Shown here: positions 59,743-64,000 of the stretch, piece by piece
Layout of the letters: every line of letters starts with the position of its first letter
Position numbering within the stretch: position 1 is the stretch's first letter
The notes under the pieces: model-generated
The model's database searches: none
Told to the model about the DNA's origin: nothing
What the model saw: only the letters and a program-made list of their open reading frames with translations
Origin: Acidobacteriota bacterium
Lineage (GTDB): Bacteria > Acidobacteriota > Terriglobia > Terriglobales > Acidobacteriaceae
Reading direction: 5' to 3'
Assembly (NCBI GenBank): GCA_013289795.1
Contig: JABCZH010000001.1
Location: forward strand, 248,001-312,000
DNA length: 64,000 nt
Position numbers and translations under genes: made by a program

Positions 59743-61455
59743 CTATTGTTTGGAAGTCGAGCTTTGGATCGTTTTTTGAAGGGCCTCCACCCTTAGGGGC
59801 CCGTGGCGCCCGGCTGCCTCAACCACGGTTTGACCATTATTATTGCGAATACTCAGGTCAGCGCCATATCTAATGAGTAGCGGAATGGCATCATTGTCTA
59901 CCGTGGTAAAGATCGGAGTTTCGCCGTCGTCGTTACGAGCGTTTACATCCGCTCCAAGCTTCAGGAGTTCTTCCTCTACATCTGTGAGAAATGTTTCGTG
60001 AAGTGGAGTATTGCCCTCGTGGTCTCGCGCATTTACGTCGGCGCCCGCTTCTCCTAGTAGGCGCACACACTCCACTCGTGAGCCATCCTTATCCTTATAA
60101 CGAAAGTCAGCTGCGGCAAATATCGCGGTTTTCCCCTGGTTGTCGCGTGCCTCCAGCTTAGGGTGATAACGCAGGATTTCACGCACCATATCTGGATTCC
60201 CCGACTCTGCGGCATAAATCAGCACGCTGCCCGCTCCCGGAAAGCCAAGCGTCATTCCTCCGCTTTCTTCCGTCACCGTCTGAGCATGAAAGTCAGCATT
60301 CGGATTGGCCCCATAGGCAATCAAATCTCGCGCCCCTTCCACATTCCCCGCTCTGGCTGCGCCCAAAAGGGCCAAATCTTTGTCGGCATCGTCATTCTTG
60401 CTGGCGCCCGCACTGATCAGCAGCTTGAGGACATCCGGTTGACCACCTGCGGAACTCAGCAGTCCAGTTTGCGACGATGGCGAGAGATCTCCGTCGGCAT
60501 CTCGCCTAGGAGGGACAACGAGGTCCAGCGGTACGCCAGCATTTAAGAGTTCACTCACTGTCCCTATTTTGCCGCGTACCGCTGCCTCTTTAAGAATCCT
60601 CTGCGCCTCAGGGCTGTGAAAGTCGAAGTGCTCCGCCCGCAACGCGGTGACCAACCCTTCATCCCCCTCGATCCAACGATCAGTTCGCGCAACACGGTCT
60701 ACTTCGTCCTCAAGGGCAGTGATGACCGCCGGCATTCCAACCCATGCACCGACGTAGTCTAGGACGCTCGCAGCCTTACCGTCGATCACAACCGTAAGCT
60801 CATAGGACGGATTGTCTGTCACTGTTGCAGAATACTTTGAATCCATCGAGTAGAAGTTGCCGCCCACGAGATGTCGTGCAAGTTCCTCCACTTCCGCGCG
60901 GGTAACTGTGCTGGTATGTCTTCCAGGGGCGACTACAAATCCGTGACCTTCGAAGACGATACTTGCCCCGTCAAGCGTGACCTTGTAGGACGGACAGGAG
61001 CCAAAACAACCTGACCGTTGGAGCGAAATAGCTATCCTCGAATTGTGCAGTATTGTCGGTGCCGTTATGTGTCTAGTGGGCAGCCGCCCCGGAGGAACGA
61101 GATCAACGTACTCCTCGACTTCCGCGATTGTGGGTCTTCCCTCCTCTTCAAAAGGCACGAATCGCCAGCGCAGAATCTCGTCCCGCAGCTGGGGCCAGAA
61201 TTTCATCGTTGCCTCGTCGCTCTCAGCCTCGGCGTCCTCGACATTACCCCCATAGGAAATTGTTAGCTTCAGATGAAACTGGTTGAAGCCGCCGGTTATG
61301 CCTTGCATAGGAATTGTCCGGCGGTGAGGCTTGATTTCGTGAGTTTTGGCGATGTCGTAGTCAAACGACGGATGGCGACGCTTTATGTCCCCGGCGCACA
61401 GGAAGACACCAGTCAGTGAAGCGAACGCAACACCGATGCGGAGGGCATTCGACAT
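59743..61455 (-). CDS. Secreted DUF6438-ankyrin repeat protein
   Basis: A 570-residue protein with an N-terminal signal-like segment (MSNALRIGVAFASLTGVFLC). Residues about 130-250 match DUF6438 (ISLQRSGCFGSCPSYKV; FEGHG), and residues about 270-560 carry ankyrin repeats (GKIGTVSELLNAGVPLDL; DHEGNTPLHETF; NNNGQTVVEAAGRHG). The N-terminal 120 residues are unassigned. Protein-protein interaction in the periplasm or outer envelope is likely. Confidence 0.85.
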   Translation of the reverse strand: MSNALRIGVAFASLTGVFLCAGDIKRRHPSFDYDIAKTHEIKPHRRTIPMQGITGGFNQFHLKLTISYGGNVEDAEAESDEATMKFWPQLRDEILRWRFVPFEEEGRPTIAEVEEYVDLVPPGRLPTRHITAPTILHNSRIAISLQRSGCFGSCPSYKVTLDGASIVFEGHGFVVAPGRHTSTVTRAEVEELARHLVGGNFYSMDSKYSATVTDNPSYELTVVIDGKAASVLDYVGAWVGMPAVITALEDEVDRVARTDRWIEGDEGLVTALRAEHFDFHSPEAQRILKEAAVRGKIGTVSELLNAGVPLDLVVPPRRDADGDLSPSSQTGLLSSAGGQPDVLKLLISAGASKNDDADKDLALLGAARAGNVEGARDLIAYGANPNADFHAQTVTEESGGMTLGFPGAGSVLIYAAESGNPDMVREILRYHPKLEARDNQGKTAIFAAADFRYKDKDGSRVECVRLLGEAGADVNARDHEGNTPLHETFLTDVEEELLKLGADVNARNDDGETPIFTTVDNDAIPLLIRYGADLSIRNNNGQTVVEAAGRHGPLRVEALQKTIQSSTSKQ

Positions 61456-61502
61456 ATCGCCGAAACAGAACCAACAAGAATCATACTCTCAACGCATCCC
61501 CG

Positions 61503-63746
61503 TCAGCACTGCGGCAGGTCGCGATGCATCTCGTCAAGCAGTTTTGCCAGCAGTTCGGCTCGCTGATCGGTGGTCAACTCGCGCCTCAGCTCTTCCAGTG
61601 CCAGCGCCACAATGTGGTAATGATGCGCCCCGGCATACTTGGGATCGGAAGTGATTTCGCGCCACAGACTATGCATCAATTCCAGGTCCTGTGGGCGCAT
61701 TCGGGGAGCATGCGGTCCCAGCAGGTATTCGTGCAGCTTTCCATTGGGCTCATGGACTTCGACCGTCAGGCGCGGCCGCGGCTCGGGCAGCTTTTCCCAC
61801 GCATCTCCGGTGAGCTTGGCCTGCTCATCGCTGGTTAGTTTGTTCGAAAGTCCGCAAACGATGCGGCTCGAATCAAGCCGTTGCGCGGTCAGGACAATTG
61901 CCTCAAAAACGTCGCTTGCCGGCACTACCAAAAGCGAAACCGGCTTGCCTTCTTTTTCCGCTACCGCAACAGCTGCGGTGAACAGCTCCTGCTCGTAGTG
62001 ATCGAAGACCCGCGCCGCCTCAACCACGGCGCTTCCGCTGAAAGTGTGTTCGCGATGGTACAGGCGGGCCGTCATTACCACCACATCCTGTCGCAACGTA
62101 TCTGTGGAGCGGAGGACGTCATTCAAGTAGTAGAGATTCCGCGGGTCGCGGACAGCCACTAAGACGTTCCCCGGACGAACGCCCAGTGCCCCGCTGCCGA
62201 GTTCCTGGTTTCCATACACCCGGAACTGATCCAGATTCTCCGGCTTGCCGTGCCGCGCCTGGGTTACCTTGTGTTCGGAATAGGCGAAGATGGCGAAAAA
62301 CACTGCGCTGAAGGTGACTCCGGCAATGGTGGCTTCCGTCTTGGTGAGCAGATTCACAAATGCGGTAGTGAGCAACACCGCGGAGATCACAATCAGTCCA
62401 GCCGGCACTTCTTTACCGCCGATGTGGAAGTTTCCTGGCACTTTCCATTGGCGATTCAGCGGCTCGGTGTAGCGCAGCACCAGAACGGCTAACGACTTCA
62501 GCGCAAAGCTCCAAATCACGCCGAACGCATACAACCCGGCCAGCACGTAAACATTGCCTTTGCTGAGGATAATGGTCAGCAATTGCATGCCTACGATCAT
62601 GTTGATGATGCGATAGCTGGTGCCATAGCGGGGCTGAGGCTTCTGAAACCAGTCGGTGAGCACACCGTCTTCGGCCACGCGGTTCAACACGCCATTGGCG
62701 CCAACGATCGAGGTATTCTGCGCGCCCGCCAGAATCAGAACTCCCACCACCACCACGAATCCGTGGAACAACAGCTTCAACACGATCGGGCCCGCCAGAT
62801 ACATGGCAATTCCGCCGATCAGATTAGCGAAGTAGTCGGGCCTGACCTTGTCCGGGATCATCATCACCGCGAAGAAAGACACCAGCGAAGTGAACAGCAG
62901 GCTGTAGACGAAAATCACCAGCCCGGTCTTTTCGAGATTCTTCAGCTTGGGGTGCTCGATCTCACGGTTGACCTGCGCCAGGGTCTCTTCGCCGCTCATG
63001 GCCAGAACCGAATGTCCGAATCCCACAAACAGAATGATCCAGGTCAGATGACTGAGCCAGGTGCCATGCAGCCAGCCCATCGATTCCCGCGTAATCGGCA
63101 CCACCCCCGGCTGGAGTGGGTTCGGCGGCAACTGGATGGGACCGCGGAGAATGGTGATGGTGCACCAAACGATCAGGATCACCACCATCACCGTGGTGAT
63201 AATCATGATTTGCAACGCCTTCTGGCTGGATTCGTGGATGCCCTGGATGTTCTTCCACCAGAAGTAGCAGACCACAATGCAGGCGAAAGCGGCCGCAAAC
63301 GTATTGTCCGGAAAAGATTGCAAAGGATGGCCGAGATAGCGGGCAATGTCTCCAATAAAGCCCGCGAGATACTGTCCGGCAGAGACCGCGCTAATGGGGC
63401 CGGTCAAAACGTAGTCGAAGAGCAGGGCGGAAACCGAGATCTTGGCCAGCGTGCCACCCATGGCTTCCTTGACCACGCGGTACACGCCGCCGCGAACGAA
63501 CATGCTGCTCGATTCGATATAGAGCGCTCGCACTGCATAGCTGAACAGCATGACCGCGAGGATGAACCAGGGTGCGCTCTTCCCGATGACTTTCTCGGCG
63601 TCACCGCCGGCGTAGTAAGCGGAGGACGCCAGGTCGGCGAGCACAATGGCCGACGCTCGCCAGAAAGAGATAAACGTCAGCATCACCGTCGTGGCAACGA
63701 AGACCTTGACCGCCGGCCGTGTGACGTTTTGTGTTGGGGATGACAT
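61503..63746 (-). CDS. Large APC-superfamily permease with cytosolic C-terminal domain
   Basis: A 747-residue protein. Residues 1-500 form about 12 membrane helices with an amino-acid-permease pattern (YAVRALYIESSSMFVRGGVYRVVKEAMGG; GEETLAQVNREIEHP). Residues about 510-747 are soluble, with VLVAVRDPRNLYYLNDVL and SRIVCGLSNKLTSDE resembling a UspA-like regulatory domain. The substrate is unknown. ATG 63746 (MSSPTQNV) is preferred over 63770. Confidence 0.87.
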   Translation of the reverse strand: MSSPTQNVTRPAVKVFVATTVMLTFISFWRASAIVLADLASSAYYAGGDAEKVIGKSAPWFILAVMLFSYAVRALYIESSSMFVRGGVYRVVKEAMGGTLAKISVSALLFDYVLTGPISAVSAGQYLAGFIGDIARYLGHPLQSFPDNTFAAAFACIVVCYFWWKNIQGIHESSQKALQIMIITTVMVVILIVWCTITILRGPIQLPPNPLQPGVVPITRESMGWLHGTWLSHLTWIILFVGFGHSVLAMSGEETLAQVNREIEHPKLKNLEKTGLVIFVYSLLFTSLVSFFAVMMIPDKVRPDYFANLIGGIAMYLAGPIVLKLLFHGFVVVVGVLILAGAQNTSIVGANGVLNRVAEDGVLTDWFQKPQPRYGTSYRIINMIVGMQLLTIILSKGNVYVLAGLYAFGVIWSFALKSLAVLVLRYTEPLNRQWKVPGNFHIGGKEVPAGLIVISAVLLTTAFVNLLTKTEATIAGVTFSAVFFAIFAYSEHKVTQARHGKPENLDQFRVYGNQELGSGALGVRPGNVLVAVRDPRNLYYLNDVLRSTDTLRQDVVVMTARLYHREHTFSGSAVVEAARVFDHYEQELFTAAVAVAEKEGKPVSLLVVPASDVFEAIVLTAQRLDSSRIVCGLSNKLTSDEQAKLTGDAWEKLPEPRPRLTVEVHEPNGKLHEYLLGPHAPRMRPQDLELMHSLWREITSDPKYAGAHHYHIVALALEELRRELTTDQRAELLAKLLDEMHRDLPQC

Positions 63747-63803
63747 GCCCAAAGGCTGGAACGAACGCAAACTTAGAAATCTAACACATTGGGCTGGAGC
63801 TTA

Positions 63804-64000
63804 TCAGTGAGGGGCAACCGCTGGCGTAGCTTTCCCTGCCTTCGGCGCCATGTAGGTGTGCGTGATCCGGTCATGCCAGCATAGTTCGTCCTCATCCAGA
63901 AAGCACCAGGCGTATCCCATGGCGAGTGAGAGCCCGGAAAGGATCGATGCCAATACCCTCCAGCGGCGGAGACGGCGGGGAACAGCCCGGCCGTCGAACC
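63804..64000 (-). CDS. RDD-family membrane protein, partial
   Basis: The last 64 residues of a gene cut by the right window edge: a hydrophobic helix (VLASILSGLSLAMGYAWCF) followed by LDEDELCWHDRITHTYM, matching the C-terminal helix and WHDR motif of RDD proteins. Its stop is 58 nt upstream of the APC permease start. RDD proteins are small membrane proteins, some acting in Na+/H+ exchange. Confidence 0.75.
   Translation of the reverse strand, partial: FDGRAVPRRLRRWRVLASILSGLSLAMGYAWCFLDEDELCWHDRITHTYMAPKAGKATPAVAPH

Noticed and set aside
62583-63743. 386-codon open frame opposite the APC permease
   Set aside because: Its His/Gln/Arg-rich composition is typical of antisense reading of membrane-protein codons, with no start-site support.

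Overview
This window looks like a chromosomal segment of an acidobacterium (Acidobacteriota, probably Terriglobia-like). That is an inference from gene content and style: moderately GC-rich DNA, many secreted proteins with short signal peptides, an ECF sigma/anti-sigma/DUF4097/PDZ module, a eukaryotic-type kinase fused to a beta-propeller, a secreted M2 peptidase, and the order ispE-tRNA-Gln-prs-rplY-pth-rpsF-rpsR-rplI. I see no prophage, insertion sequence, CRISPR array or rRNA operon. Almost all of the window is ordinary core and semi-core gene content. The unusual material is in the short gaps between genes.

Layout. 1-2 kb: purE (cut by the window edge) and purD. 1.9-4.3 kb: a DtxR-type regulator, an NRAMP-related metal transporter and a small membrane protein. 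The regulator and transporter genes share an operator-like motif. 4.3-11.1 kb: a DUF3224 protein, aconitase, D-Tyr-tRNA deacylase and a pair of secreted amidohydrolases, the second of which lacks key metal ligands. 11.2-15.3 kb: two tandem acyl carrier proteins, fabF, a PilZ protein and lipoyl synthase. 15.4-25.4 kb: a secreted protein with a clear terminator, an MCE lipid-transport protein, a membrane spermidine-synthase-like protein, an ornithine-cyclodeaminase homologue, acpS-selA and recG. 25.4-31 kb: a diguanylate cyclase, then a sigma factor, zinc-finger/HEAT anti-sigma, DUF4097 and PDZ gene cluster. 31.3-36.7 kb: the ribosomal-protein/prs/ispE cluster with tRNA-Gln. 36.8-44.1 kb: an unrecognised gene, a GATase, thrS, the M2 peptidase, a Yip1 protein and a DinB protein. 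44.1-53.9 kb: a radical SAM protein, the kinase-propeller, an adenosine-deaminase-family enzyme, an amino acid permease, the UvrD/PcrA helicase and DUF971. 54-64 kb: a lipase-like hydrolase, rpmB, an FKBP isomerase, RidA, Rel, a TIGR01777 protein, an ankyrin protein, a large APC permease and the end of an RDD-family membrane protein.

The most striking signal is a set of intergenic inverted repeats whose arms are built from quasi-tandem 7-10 nt words (CACAGAG, CACAAAG, CGCAAAG, CGCGGAG, ATCCGTG, CCAACGAC, CCAAAAGC, CTAGAAAC). Within one element both arms carry the same word variant, while different elements carry different variants. They fill four of the five gaps between the prs-rplI genes. 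They also reach into genes: one supplies the N-terminal region of a secreted amidohydrolase, and others supply the stop codons of ispE, rel and a radical SAM gene. A second pattern is that at least a dozen genes start 6-12 nt after a TANNNT or CATAAT hexamer, which suggests extensive leaderless transcription.
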